From Frankia sp. QA3 (lineage in GTDB: Bacteria; Actinomycetota; Actinomycetes; Frankiales; Frankiaceae): DNA of 64,000 nucleotides. Under the pieces are notes generated by a model, which saw nothing but the letters and a program-made list of their open reading frames with translations, was not told the origin of the DNA and ran no database searches. The position numbers and the translations under genes were made by a program. Below, one piece after another: positions 1-9,423 of the stretch. The stretch lies in assembly GCF_000262465.1 (NCBI RefSeq), contig NZ_CM001489.1, forward strand, positions 7,048,540 through 7,112,539, written 5' to 3'. How positions within the stretch are numbered: the stretch's first letter is position 1; the number at the start of each line of letters is the position of its first letter.

Positions 1-187
1 CCTCCGGCTGTGCCGCCCCCACAGCGGGCCACGGGCCGAACGCTAATCGGCGGGGCCGACTCCGCCTGCCGTTCGGAACATCCCGGACATCGGCGTCATC
101 GGGTGCCCGCTCAGCCCCGATATGTGTGCTTTGAAGGCTTGGTGGATGTATGCAGCGGTTCCGTCGCTGGTAGCGGGTCCTGCCGGC
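1..187. other. left edge, no supported gene
   Basis: This stretch lies downstream of the stop codon of the minus-strand ATPase. Short open frames exist but none has a ribosome-binding site or a recognisable protein. It may hold the operon terminator, but I see no clear stem followed by a T-run. Confidence 0.4.
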
Positions 188-3100
188 TCAGTCGCTCTTC
201 GCGTGGTCGATGACCTCCTCGTCGGTCAGGGGGGAGGCGGGGTGATGGGTCAGGCACAGCGGGGTGCGGATCTTCTCGAACGTCAGCGCCTCGCTCGTGG
301 CGTAGAACTCGCCGACGCCGAGCCGGCCGATGTCCGCCGCGTCGCCCCCGCTGGCGCGCGCCATCAGCCGGGCCGCGTCGATCTGGGTCGGGCTGTTGAG
401 CCGGCCGAAAAGCTGCGTGGTCGCGTTCCCGGGGATGCCGTTGTGCAGGTTCTTCGGCGCCTGGGTGGCGAACACCAGCCCGAGGCCGTACTTGCGCGCC
501 TGGGCGGCGAGCGCCAGCGTGCTGGCGGTGCAGGCGGTGGTCGGCCCGGACGGGGCGAACGTCTGCGCCTCGTCCATGACGAACAGCCCGCCGAGGGGAC
601 GCTCGCCCGCGGGGTTGCGCTTCACCCAGGCGAACAGGGCGAGCTGGAGCTGGTTGACGAAGCTCTGGCGCTGCTCGTCCTGGGGCAGCCCGATCAGGCT
701 GATCACCGAGACGCGGGCGCGGCGTCCCGGCGCCGGGCGCAGCAGCACCCCCGGGTCGACCGGCTCGCCCTGGCCGCCGAACAGCGGGTCGTTCACCATC
801 GCCGCGCGCAGCGTCTGCGCCAGGCCCTTCGCGAGCTTGTCGGCGGGGTCGAGGTCGGTCACCCCGTCCGGCAGCTCCGCGAGCAGCTCCACGAACGCGG
901 TCAGGCCCGACCGGTTCCCCCGGGCGAAGTGGCGCAGGGCGGCGGTCAGGATCGCCCGGCCGATGCTCGCCCGGGACGTCGCGCCGGTCACGCCCGCGCG
1001 GGCCGCGAGCGTGGCCACGGCCGCGTCGACCGCCGCGGCGAACTCGTCCGGGTCGTCGCGCAGGCCGGCGAAGTCGGGCAGCGGCTGGAAGCTCACCGGC
1101 CGGCCGCCGTCGCGCCGCGGCGTCCAGATCACCACGTCGGTGCCGGCGAGGTAGTCGTCGGCGAGGCTCTTGTCCCCATCCCGCCAGCCGGCCGGCGGGC
1201 TCGGCCACGCCTCGCCCAGGCGGGCCAGGTCGTTGTTCGGGTCCAGCACGATCGAGGACACGCCGCGCAGCGCCGCCTCCTCGACCAGCCGCCGGATCAG
1301 CACGGTCTTGCCCGACCCGGACCCGGCGAAGATCGCAATGTGCCGGCGCAGGACGGCCAGGTCGAGCCGGGCCGGCGCCGCCGATGCCAGCGAGCTGCCG
1401 AGGACGAAGCTTGACGGCTCCGCCGGCACAACCGGTTCTGTGCCGCAGGCGGGGAGGGCTGCTTCGGTGCCGTCGGGCGGTCCGGTGGCGGCGTCGCCGA
1501 GGGCGGTGCGCAGCAGGGACGTCCCGCTGGCGGGGCGCCGCGCGGTCAGCCATTCGCGCAGGTGGGGATGCTGGCGTTCGAACAGCGCCCGCAGCGCCGC
1601 GAAGGTGGCCAGGTCGTCGCGGTCGAGACGGTGCAGGACGCCGCCCGCGGCGGTGAAGGCGGCGAGCGCCTCGTGCGTCTTCGCGCCGTGGCCCCAGTCG
1701 GTGTTACGCAGCAGGAACAACCGCCGACGCGGGTTGCCGACGGCGATCCCGGCCATCACGCAGGCGCTGGTGATGCGGGGCAGGATCGCGCGGCCGTGGC
1801 CGGAAGTGATCGCCCGGAACGACCACTGCGCCTGCTCACCGGTCTCGGAGTTGAGGGTGTGGGACAGCCGGGCGTGCAGCGGCGGGCGGGTGCTCGGGCT
1901 CGGTTCGAGGCTGAAGCCGCGGCTCGTCCCGCCGTTCTCGGTGATCCACGCGGTGAGTCCCGCGTTCAGCAGCTCCGGCATCAGGATGTCCTCGTTGGCC
2001 GGCGTCACGCTGGGCACGGTCGCCACCAGCTCGGCGAACAGCGCGTCAAGCTCCGCCAGGAACGGCCCGGCCACCTGCGGCGTCACCACGCTCGGGGCTG
2101 GATCGGTCGAGCTCTCGTCCGGCTCCGGTGCCAAGCCGGCCCGTTCCTCGCCCGGCGTGGGACCGGCCCCCGCTTCGGTGTCGGCCTGGGTGGGCCCTCC
2201 CGGAATGGGTCCGGCGGGTTCGGCGGATCCGGCGGGTCGGGTGTGACGAGTGGGGGCGTGGCCGGCCGGTCGGGCGGAGGAGGAGGGCTCCGCGGCGAAG
2301 TCGTCCAGCTCGCGGACGGCCCCGGCGGACAGGCAGGTCTCCAGGTGCCGGTCGATGCGTTGCAGCAGCTCACGCGGGGTGTACTGCGGGGCGCGGTCGA
2401 ACGCCGCGCGGGTCACCGGCCACGTCGGGTACGGCGGGGTGAAGCCGATCCGGTCGAAGTCCTCCCGGAACCGTTGCTCGATGATCCGGACGGTGATCGC
2501 CGGATCCTCCAGCCGGTTCAGCGGCATGATCTCGTGAAAACGGTCGCGGACGGAGGTGACCGCGTTCTCCCGGAACAGGATCCAGCTCGTTGGCAGGCAG
2601 GCCAGCAGGCACAGCGTCCGCTCGGTCCGCTCGTGCAGCATGAGCAGCCCGTCGGCGAGCACGTTGAACGCCACCGACCCGCCGCGCCGCCCATCCGGAT
2701 CGTCGTCACGGACCGCCGCCTCGGCCACGACCGTGTCGACCTGGTCGACCGCGATCACGCTCGGTCCGGTCAGGGCCAGCAGCCGGGACAGCTCGTGCAC
2801 GATGTCGGCCGGGCGGCGGGTCGCGGGCCGGATGCCACGCCGGGCCCGCTCACCGGGCTCCTGCTCGTCCATCGAGCGCAGGTAGGTCTCGCCGATGGTC
2901 TGCTCGTCGTAGTCCTCGGAGTTGTACAGCGCCAGGGCCCGCAGGGTGTGCTGGCATTCCCGCGCCAGAGCCCGGTCGTGGTCGCCCAGTGCGACGATGA
3001 GGTCCTTCAGGTGCCCCGGTTCCAACGCCGTCTCACCCACGACGGAGGCGGTGAGGTCCGCGGGCGAGCCCAGCAGCTCGCACAGCGACCGCAGGAACCG

Positions 3101-3454
3101 CTGAAGCTGGCTCTCCCCGTCGACCAGCCGGAACAGGTCCGTCAGCATCGACCCGACGACGCTGTCGTGGAACGCGTTGCTGCTGACGTGCCCGACCAGG
3201 AAGAAGTACCCGCCGAGGTCCTGGACCTGCTGGCGGACCCAGCCGAGCAGGTGCGTCTTGCCCGTGCCGGCATGGCCCTGCACGACGACGCCGAGCGGCT
3301 TGCGGGTGTCGGCCTCCATCAGGGCGGCGAGGATGCGCCGCCGTGGCCCCGTGTGCAGGCCGTCGACGTGGACGGGGGAGGTGCGCCAGACGTCCTCCAG
3401 CGCGTGCACCCAGTCGAGCCTGATGGCGGCCAGGGCGTCCAGATCGGTGATCAC
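188..3454 (-). CDS. dual P-loop ATPase with C-terminal HerA/FtsK-like motor
   Basis: A 1088-residue protein with two different NTPase modules. The N-terminal AAA/STAND-like module has Walker A GHAGTGKT at residues 60-67 and a Walker B-like AVDQVD near 235-240. A Pro/Ala-rich linker (about 385-460) and a middle domain (about 460-640) of unknown type follow. The C-terminal module (about 695-1060) has Walker A GSGSGKT at 711-717, Walker B LFVMDEAQ near 957-964 and a FATQAPKNL segment near 995, as in HerA/DUF87 DNA-translocating ATPases. The start is GTG at 3454, inside the GTGA that overlaps the stop of the upstream gene, so the two are translationally coupled. It is the last gene of a TIR-nuclease/winged-helix/ATPase operon. 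HerA-family motors power several phage-defence nucleases, so I infer this is the motor or sensor of a defence complex. The P-loop and HerA-like calls are firm; the role is inferred. Confidence 0.85.
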   Translation of the reverse strand: MITDLDALAAIRLDWVHALEDVWRTSPVHVDGLHTGPRRRILAALMEADTRKPLGVVVQGHAGTGKTHLLGWVRQQVQDLGGYFFLVGHVSSNAFHDSVVGSMLTDLFRLVDGESQLQRFLRSLCELLGSPADLTASVVGETALEPGHLKDLIVALGDHDRALARECQHTLRALALYNSEDYDEQTIGETYLRSMDEQEPGERARRGIRPATRRPADIVHELSRLLALTGPSVIAVDQVDTVVAEAAVRDDDPDGRRGGSVAFNVLADGLLMLHERTERTLCLLACLPTSWILFRENAVTSVRDRFHEIMPLNRLEDPAITVRIIEQRFREDFDRIGFTPPYPTWPVTRAAFDRAPQYTPRELLQRIDRHLETCLSAGAVRELDDFAAEPSSSARPAGHAPTRHTRPAGSAEPAGPIPGGPTQADTEAGAGPTPGEERAGLAPEPDESSTDPAPSVVTPQVAGPFLAELDALFAELVATVPSVTPANEDILMPELLNAGLTAWITENGGTSRGFSLEPSPSTRPPLHARLSHTLNSETGEQAQWSFRAITSGHGRAILPRITSACVMAGIAVGNPRRRLFLLRNTDWGHGAKTHEALAAFTAAGGVLHRLDRDDLATFAALRALFERQHPHLREWLTARRPASGTSLLRTALGDAATGPPDGTEAALPACGTEPVVPAEPSSFVLGSSLASAAPARLDLAVLRRHIAIFAGSGSGKTVLIRRLVEEAALRGVSSIVLDPNNDLARLGEAWPSPPAGWRDGDKSLADDYLAGTDVVIWTPRRDGGRPVSFQPLPDFAGLRDDPDEFAAAVDAAVATLAARAGVTGATSRASIGRAILTAALRHFARGNRSGLTAFVELLAELPDGVTDLDPADKLAKGLAQTLRAAMVNDPLFGGQGEPVDPGVLLRPAPGRRARVSVISLIGLPQDEQRQSFVNQLQLALFAWVKRNPAGERPLGGLFVMDEAQTFAPSGPTTACTASTLALAAQARKYGLGLVFATQAPKNLHNGIPGNATTQLFGRLNSPTQIDAARLMARASGGDAADIGRLGVGEFYATSEALTFEKIRTPLCLTHHPASPLTDEEVIDHAKSD

Positions 3455-4389
3455 GCCGGTCCGATCAGCAGCAGGTGGTTGTCGTGCTCGCCGATCCGGA
3501 CGGCCGCCGCGCGGTCGGCGGCGGTCAGCGACTTCTGGTCCTCGTCCGGCACGACCCGCACGTCCGGCTGGCGCGCCATCCGCCGCAACGCCCGGTCGAC
3601 CTGCGCTTTCGCGGTGCCGCCGAGCAGCGGGCGGACCTTCGCCAGCCGCACCCAGTCGTACGGCCCGGCGGCGAGGCTGACATACGCCGCCCGGATCGCC
3701 GCCTCGACGTCCACGCCGCCGTCCTCGTCGACCGCGCCATCGGCGGGCCCGGTGGCGTCCGCGGGTCCGACAGCCTGGGCTGGCGTTGTCCGAGTCGCCT
3801 TCGCCGCCGCCCCGGTCGCGGCCTTCTCCGCCTCAGCGTTCTCCGCGGTTGCCGTCGCCGTCTCGGTCGCTGTCGGTGGGGCCGTCGCAGTGCCCGCGGC
3901 CGGCTCCGTGCCCGGGTCGGGCGGTGCCGGTGTCGCGGCACGCGCCGGCGGGGAATCGGCCGGGTCGGACGGGTCGGCGCGGAACATCTCCCCGATGGTG
4001 ATCCGCTCCCGCTCCAGGAACCGGTGCAGGCCCTCGGCGACGGCGAAGAAGACCCCGGCGGGCAGGGTGCCCGTCTCGATCGGACGCGGCGCCAGCTCCT
4101 GACGGCCCCGAGCCCAGCCGGTGTCGGTGACCTGATGGAACAGGAAGTTGCCGTGGCCGGGCACCTTCGCACTCTCGACGAGCCGGAGCTCGTTGAGCCG
4201 GCGGCGCTCGGCGCCGACGAGGGTGAACCGGAACCGCTCGCGCAGCTCCTCGTTGGAGATCGGCCGGTCCTGGGCGAGCAGGGCCAGCAGGATCGCCGCC
4301 TCCCGGGCGGTCAGGGCCGAGCGGTCGCGGGGCGCCGAGCCTTTGCGGGTCGTGGGGCTGGGGCGGGTCGCAGAGTTGTCGGGGGTCAT
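3451..4389 (-). CDS. winged-helix protein of the TIR/HerA operon
   Basis: A 312-residue protein without a family name I can give. Residues about 24-95 look like a winged helix (LTAREAAILLALL, then EELRERFRF and RRLNELRLV). The middle (about 130-210) is a low-complexity Ala/Thr/Pro/Glu linker. The C-terminus (about 225-300) looks like a second helical or winged-helix unit (AIRAAYVSLAAG, QVDRALRRMARQPDVRV). The start is ATG 4389, only 3 nt after the TIR gene stop, and the end overlaps the ATPase start by 4 nt. Its position between effector and motor suggests an adaptor or DNA-binding subunit. A transcription factor for the operon is possible but less likely given the coupling. The function is inferred only from fold and context. 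Confidence 0.75.
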   Translation of the reverse strand: MTPDNSATRPSPTTRKGSAPRDRSALTAREAAILLALLAQDRPISNEELRERFRFTLVGAERRRLNELRLVESAKVPGHGNFLFHQVTDTGWARGRQELAPRPIETGTLPAGVFFAVAEGLHRFLERERITIGEMFRADPSDPADSPPARAATPAPPDPGTEPAAGTATAPPTATETATATAENAEAEKAATGAAAKATRTTPAQAVGPADATGPADGAVDEDGGVDVEAAIRAAYVSLAAGPYDWVRLAKVRPLLGGTAKAQVDRALRRMARQPDVRVVPDEDQKSLTAADRAAAVRIGEHDNHLLLIGPA

Positions 4390-4392
4390 GTC

Positions 4393-6366
4393 CTATGCCC
4401 CTTTCGGAGTCTTCCGTCGCGCCTCGACGCATCGTTCGATCTGGCTCGCGACGGCGTCCACGTCGTCGAGCACCTGGTCGTTGGTGAACCGCAAAACGGC
4501 GAAGCCGTCGAGAACGAGTTCGGCGTCGCGGCGGCGGTCGGATTCGTAGTGCGCCACCCCGCGGTGTTCCGGGCCGTCCACCTCGATGACCACCCGCTCG
4601 GCCGCCCACATGAGGTCGAGGTAGTGCAGCCCGGTCAGCGGGCCCGAGCGGTAGGGCTGGTTCCACGCCCGGCCGTGCGCCCATTCCCGGGCGCGCAACG
4701 CGCCTTCGAGCCGCTTCTCCGCCCGACTCGCCGGATGCGGCCGGCCGACGACCCCGGGCAGCACCACCCGGTCCGGCCGGTCACCGCCACCCGTCGGCGG
4801 TGTCCCGGCGGTCCGCGTCGGCCTCGGCTCCTCGTGGGCCGGCGTCGCAGGTTCCTGCGGCAGTGGGGTCGACGGCGGTGGGGATGACGTTGACTCGGAT
4901 GCCTGGCCAGCGGGGTCCGGGTGGCCGCTCGCGGGGCAGGGCAAGGTCCTGATGCGATCGGCGTCCGGGCCGTCGGGGAGTCGGGTCAACCACACCCCGG
5001 CGCGTGCCGTGTAGGCGAACCATGCGAGCGCGTCGAGCGCGGTCCGCTGGTCGCGGGGCCGCCCGCCGGGCGCCGCCGGATCGACGAGCAGCGCCAGCCG
5101 GTCGCGGCCGAGCCCGGCGGCGATGACCCTCGCGACGCCCGCGGCCCGCACCTCGGGGGTGAACCGCGTGCCCGTCGGCGCCCCGCGCAGCGCCCGTTCG
5201 GCCAGGTCCGCCAGGTACGGCCCGAAGACCTCGATCGTGGCGGCGGCTCGGCTAGCGAGGGCCCGGACCGCGGCCACGCCGGCCCCGCCCGCCGACTCGA
5301 TCACCTCGGCGCCGGGCAGCCAGTCGGGGAACAGCGTCACCGCGACCGACTCCAAATCGGTGAGCAGTGCGAGCTGGCAGGCGGCGAGCGTAGGCCGCCC
5401 GGCCGGGCGGTAGCCGATGACGGCGGGCGCATCCGCGGGCAGCGGGTCGAGCGCGGCCCGCACCGCCGGCTCGACGGTCCTCGCCAGCCGGATCAGCCGG
5501 TCCGTGGGCAGCGCAGCCCAGGATTCGCCCGGCCTATCCGGCCTATCCGGCGCTGCTGGCCCGTTCGGTGCTGTCGGCGCCGGCCGGCCTTGGCGGTGGG
5601 GCGGGTCCGCCAGTGCCGGGCCCGTGGCGGACGGCGGCGACTCATGCCCGCCGGCCGTGGGGCGGGCCGCCAGCATCGTCGCGAGCCGCGGCTTCGCAGC
5701 CCCGCCCGCACCGGCCGACGAGGGTGGCGCCGGGCGGTGCGGGCCGTCCGCTCGGCGTGCCTTTCCCCGCCGGCACGCGGTTGCCGCCGCGCTGGTCGCC
5801 GCCGTATCGGTTGCCGCCGCGGCTGGTCGGTCGCCCGTTCTGGCCGGCGCCGGTGCTCGTTCGGCCGGTGGGGCGGCGGGGAAGGCGGGTTCGGCCTGCC
5901 GGGTTCCCGCCCGCGCCGGGAAGGCCGGTTCGACGGTGGGTTTCGCGCGTCCGTCGATCGCCTGCCGGACGAGGGCGATCAGCGTGTCGCGGGCGGCATC
6001 GACGGGCTGATCGAACAGGTCGATGGAGGTGAGCTGCTTGAGCAGGCCGGGCAGCTCGCAGTCCTCGACGCGGACGGGTAGCAGCCGGCGGCCGGCCCCG
6101 GACGGGTCGGCGGCGAACGCCGCCTGCCACTCCGGGGCATCGTCGACAGACCGCAGATATGCCGAGGACAGCACGACGATCGTGCGTTCCGCGCCGACGA
6201 CGCCCTGCTGGATATGCCGGCTCCAGTTCGATCCGGGGACGAAGTCCCAGGCTCGGATGAGCACCCGGTAATGCGCGGACTCCAGCTGCCAGGCGAGCCA
6301 CTCGGCCCACTGAAGATCTTCGGCCGCATACGAAAGGAAGAAGTCCCATCGTCCCATGGCCGACAC
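4393..6366 (-). CDS. TIR domain-DUF559 nuclease fusion, probable defence effector
   Basis: A 657-residue protein. The N-terminal TIR domain (about residues 4-140) begins WDFFLSYAAEDLQWAEWL, has the VLIRAWDFVPGSNW segment and IVVLSSAYLRS, then a Glu in APEWQAAF at the usual catalytic-Glu region. An Ala/Pro-rich linker and an unassigned globular region (about 280-490) follow. The C-terminal about 115 residues match DUF559/Vsr-like PD-(D/E)XK nucleases: AEKRLEGAL, then VVIEVDGPEHRG, then YESDRRRDAELVLDGF. TIR domains commonly cleave NAD+ or make signal nucleotides, and DUF559 domains are endonuclease-like. I chose GTG 6366 because GGTGAGGA lies 4 nt upstream; ATG 6357 is the alternative. First gene of the operon. 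The domain calls are firm; the defence role is inferred. Confidence 0.82.
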   Translation of the reverse strand: MSAMGRWDFFLSYAAEDLQWAEWLAWQLESAHYRVLIRAWDFVPGSNWSRHIQQGVVGAERTIVVLSSAYLRSVDDAPEWQAAFAADPSGAGRRLLPVRVEDCELPGLLKQLTSIDLFDQPVDAARDTLIALVRQAIDGRAKPTVEPAFPARAGTRQAEPAFPAAPPAERAPAPARTGDRPAAAATDTAATSAAATACRRGKARRADGPHRPAPPSSAGAGGAAKPRLATMLAARPTAGGHESPPSATGPALADPPHRQGRPAPTAPNGPAAPDRPDRPGESWAALPTDRLIRLARTVEPAVRAALDPLPADAPAVIGYRPAGRPTLAACQLALLTDLESVAVTLFPDWLPGAEVIESAGGAGVAAVRALASRAAATIEVFGPYLADLAERALRGAPTGTRFTPEVRAAGVARVIAAGLGRDRLALLVDPAAPGGRPRDQRTALDALAWFAYTARAGVWLTRLPDGPDADRIRTLPCPASGHPDPAGQASESTSSPPPSTPLPQEPATPAHEEPRPTRTAGTPPTGGGDRPDRVVLPGVVGRPHPASRAEKRLEGALRAREWAHGRAWNQPYRSGPLTGLHYLDLMWAAERVVIEVDGPEHRGVAHYESDRRRDAELVLDGFAVLRFTNDQVLDDVDAVASQIERCVEARRKTPKGA

Positions 6367-6930
6367 GCCGTCCTCACCCCCGTTTCGGACTCGGCGTCGA
6401 TTGTGCCACCGGTCCGCGAGGCCCCTGACGGCCGGTGGTTCCGGTTCCCGCGGGCCCGCCCGCAGCCCGCAGCCAGCCACCCGCCGCCGGCCGTCGAACG
6501 GCCCGCGCTTACGCAGCGCCTTTTCCCGCGACCCGACCGATGCGGTGTTCCCGGAAATCCGCCGACCTCCGGTGTGAAAAACCCGGGGTGTTTGCTGGGA
6601 GAACAACCGCGGGAGAGTCTTCCCGCACCGCGCGGCCGTTCCGCCGAACGCACACCGCCCGCGTCGAGGACCGTGCGGATAGGACGCCGGCGGTCTTACG
6701 CCCGGCGCCTACACCCTGCACGTCGGCCGGCCGTTGCCGGGCGGACGGCTCGTCGACACCGTCACCGTCCCGATCGTCGTCCTCGCCCCGGCACCCTGAC
6801 CGCGCTTCGGCGCCCTGAGCGGCTCGGTGGCGGATCGGCCGCAGGCGCTCGGTTATAGTCGGCTCACGGATGATCCCGGCCTGGTGGCGGGCCGGGGTGG
6901 CGGGGGAACGCGGCGGACGCGGAGTAGCGC
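6367..6930. other. divergent intergenic region, TIR operon / Ser-Thr kinase
   Basis: This 564-bp spacer separates the minus-strand TIR operon from the plus-strand kinase and must hold both promoters. TTATAGT at 6853-6859 is a possible -10 for the kinase, about 75 bp before its start, but no good -35 was found. A short inverted repeat, GCGGGA...TCCCGC, lies near 6609-6626. No convincing gene is present. Confidence 0.4.
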
Positions 6931-9390
6931 GTGATCGTGCAGGGGCACGTCCAAGCGGTGCTGCCGGACTATCAGATCGGGGCCGAGCTCGGCCGCGGCG
7001 GGTTCGGCCGCGTGTTCGCCGCTCGGCATCGCCGCCTCGACCGGGACGTGGCGGTCAAGGCGCTGGCGGTGCCCGCGCCGGACCTGCCCGCCGACGGCGT
7101 CGACGGCGTCGACGCCGAGGCGCGGATCGTCGCCAGCCTCGACCATCCGCACATCGTCCGGGTCTTCGACTACGTGCGCGACGCGGACATGGCGCTCATC
7201 GTCATGGAGCTGCTGCCCGGCGGGACGCTGGCGCGCCGCGCGCGGGCGGGGCTCGCGCCGCCGGCCGCCTGCGCCACCGTCGCGGCGGTCGCCGTCGCCC
7301 TCGACCGGGTGCACCGCGAGGGCCTGCTGCACCGCGACATCAAGCCGTCGAACATCCTGTTCGCCGCGGACGGGGCGCCCAAGCTCACCGACTTCGGCAT
7401 CGCGCGGCTGCTGGAGGTGACGGGTACCGCCACGCCGACGAGCGTGGTCGGCTCGACGCCGTACCTGGCGCCCGAGCAGTTCGACCTCGCCGCCGCCGGG
7501 GTGGCCGCCGACGTCTACGCCCTCGGCGCGGTGCTGTACGAGCTGCTGGCGGGCTCGCCCCCGTTCGGGGCCGACCCGCGGCCGCACGTCATGGCCGAAC
7601 GGCACCGCCGCGCCGTGCCCCTCCCGCTGCCGCGGATCCCCGCGGAGCTCGCGGCCGTCACCCTGCGCGCGCTGGCGAAGGATCCGGCCGACCGCCAGCC
7701 GAGCGCGCTCGGCTTCGCCGAGGACCTGATCGCCGCCGCCGGGCAGGCGTTCGGAGCGGACTGGCTGGCGGGCACCGGGATCAGCTTCCGCGGCGAGCAG
7801 GACCTGCGCCGCCGCGGCCGCCGATCGCTGCCGCCGACGCGGCGCTATCGACTGGCGGGCACGGACGTCCCGACCGGCAGCAGGCAGGACGGTGCTGGAC
7901 CGCTCGGCGGTGGGCTGGCCGGGGGCGGGTTGGGCGGAGATGGACTGCCCGACGGTGGACTGCCCGACGGTGGGCTGGCCGACGGCAGGCAGGCCGACGA
8001 CGGGCCGACGGGCGATGGCCTGACCGGCGATGGGTTGGCCGGCGGGAACGGGGCGGGCCGGGGCTCCGCTGCCGGCGGCGACGCGTCCGGCTCCCGGTAC
8101 GCCGGGTTCCTGCGGTCCGCGCGGGACCGGGCCGGGTCCCGCGGCTGGCCCGCGGCGGCCCTGACCGCGGTCGTCCTCGCCGTCGCCGTGCTGCTCGCCA
8201 CGGGAGTCCTGCGCGTCGGGCCGGCGAACACCGCCGGTCCCGGGCCGGAGCCCGCCCACTCGAGCGCCCCGCCGGCGTACCCGGTGAGCGCGCCGCTGCC
8301 GCTGCGCGGCCTGGTCAGCCTGGCGGCGGACGGCAGCGGCGGCATCCTGCTCGCCGACTCCAGCCAGCACGCGCTGACGATGTTCGCGCGGGGGACGGCC
8401 AGCACCGTCGTCGGGCGGGCCGGCGCCGACCGCAGCGGCCAGCCGGGGCCGGCCCGGGACGAACCCGCCGCGGTCGCCGCGCTGCGCCGCCCGGCCGGCA
8501 TCGCCGCCGGCGGCGGGTCCGTCTTCGTCGCGGACGAGTGGAACTGCGTCGTCCGCCGGGTCCACCGCCCCGCGGGGCAGCCGTGGCGGGTCGAGACCGT
8601 CGCGGGGCGTCCGTCGACGGAGGCGGTGGACCGGGTGCTGGCCGGGGCGGCGGACCGCGGTGCGACCGTGGCGCCGGCGACGATCTGCCCGGCGGGCGGC
8701 CCGGACGGGCCGAAGAACGTCGGCGCGCAGATCGGCACGCCGACCGGCGTCGCGGTGAGCCCGACCGGGGCCCTGTACTTCACCACCGGCTACGCCGGCC
8801 AGGTCTGGAAGATCGATCCCGCCGCCGGGTCGGGTGACTACCGCACGACCGCGGCCCAGCTCGTCGCCGGGAACGGCGCCGCCGCCGCGCGCGGCCACCG
8901 GGCGGCCCGCGAACGCCGGTACGACGACGGCACCGACCGGGCGACCGAGGTCCCGTTGGACAACGCCTACAGCGTCGCGGTCGACGCCGCCGGCCGGGTG
9001 TTCGTCCTGTCCTACGCGGACGGGCACGCCCGCATCCACGCCGTCGAGGACGGCAGGATCAGGACCGTCGTCGACCGCGAGCTCGACGACGCCGGCATCA
9101 CCAGCCTCACGCCGGCCCCGGGTGGCGGGGGCGTGCTGTTCACGGACGCCCGGCACGGGACGGTCTGGCAGGTGGGAGACCGGCCGGCCGGCACCGGCAC
9201 CGGCGCCGCGCGTCCCGTCCTGCGGGAGGCCTGCGTGGGGGACACCGAGCGGCTGTTCGGCATCCTCGCCGACCGCAGCGGCGACCTGTACTACACCTGC
9301 AACGACGCCAGCCAGGCGTCGCTCTACCGGATGTCCGCGCGTGCGCTCGCCGCCGGCGGGTCCGGTCCGGGCCAGCGCCTGCTGTACTGA
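6931..9390 (+). CDS. membrane Ser/Thr protein kinase with NHL-like sensor
   Basis: An 819-residue PknD-like receptor kinase. The kinase domain (about residues 12-275) has the Gly loop GRGGFGRV, the lysine in DVAVKAL, the catalytic loop HRDIKPSN near 135, TDFGIAR near 152 and APEQ. A Gly/Asp-rich juxtamembrane linker with repeats of GLPDGG and GLTGDG (about 318-375) leads to one transmembrane helix (about 407-428). The roughly 390-residue outer part has repeats such as LVSLAADGSGGILLAD and PTGVAVSPTGALYFTTG, typical of NHL/SMP-30-type beta-propellers. It should phosphorylate cytoplasmic Ser/Thr targets in response to an extracytoplasmic signal; the ligand is unknown. The GTG start is 6 nt after CGGAG. 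A flavoprotein gene follows closely. Confidence 0.9.
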   Translation: MIVQGHVQAVLPDYQIGAELGRGGFGRVFAARHRRLDRDVAVKALAVPAPDLPADGVDGVDAEARIVASLDHPHIVRVFDYVRDADMALIVMELLPGGTLARRARAGLAPPAACATVAAVAVALDRVHREGLLHRDIKPSNILFAADGAPKLTDFGIARLLEVTGTATPTSVVGSTPYLAPEQFDLAAAGVAADVYALGAVLYELLAGSPPFGADPRPHVMAERHRRAVPLPLPRIPAELAAVTLRALAKDPADRQPSALGFAEDLIAAAGQAFGADWLAGTGISFRGEQDLRRRGRRSLPPTRRYRLAGTDVPTGSRQDGAGPLGGGLAGGGLGGDGLPDGGLPDGGLADGRQADDGPTGDGLTGDGLAGGNGAGRGSAAGGDASGSRYAGFLRSARDRAGSRGWPAAALTAVVLAVAVLLATGVLRVGPANTAGPGPEPAHSSAPPAYPVSAPLPLRGLVSLAADGSGGILLADSSQHALTMFARGTASTVVGRAGADRSGQPGPARDEPAAVAALRRPAGIAAGGGSVFVADEWNCVVRRVHRPAGQPWRVETVAGRPSTEAVDRVLAGAADRGATVAPATICPAGGPDGPKNVGAQIGTPTGVAVSPTGALYFTTGYAGQVWKIDPAAGSGDYRTTAAQLVAGNGAAAARGHRAARERRYDDGTDRATEVPLDNAYSVAVDAAGRVFVLSYADGHARIHAVEDGRIRTVVDRELDDAGITSLTPAPGGGGVLFTDARHGTVWQVGDRPAGTGTGAARPVLREACVGDTERLFGILADRSGDLYYTCNDASQASLYRMSARALAAGGSGPGQRLLY

Positions 9391-9423
9391 CCGCTTGACC
9401 GCGTCCCGGAGAGGGTGTTCGTG

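Noticed and set aside
1562..4102. 846-codon open frame on the plus strand opposite the ATPase
   Set aside because: Arg/Gly/Val-rich translation without known domains, antisense to a protein with two clear P-loops; typical false frame in GC-rich DNA.
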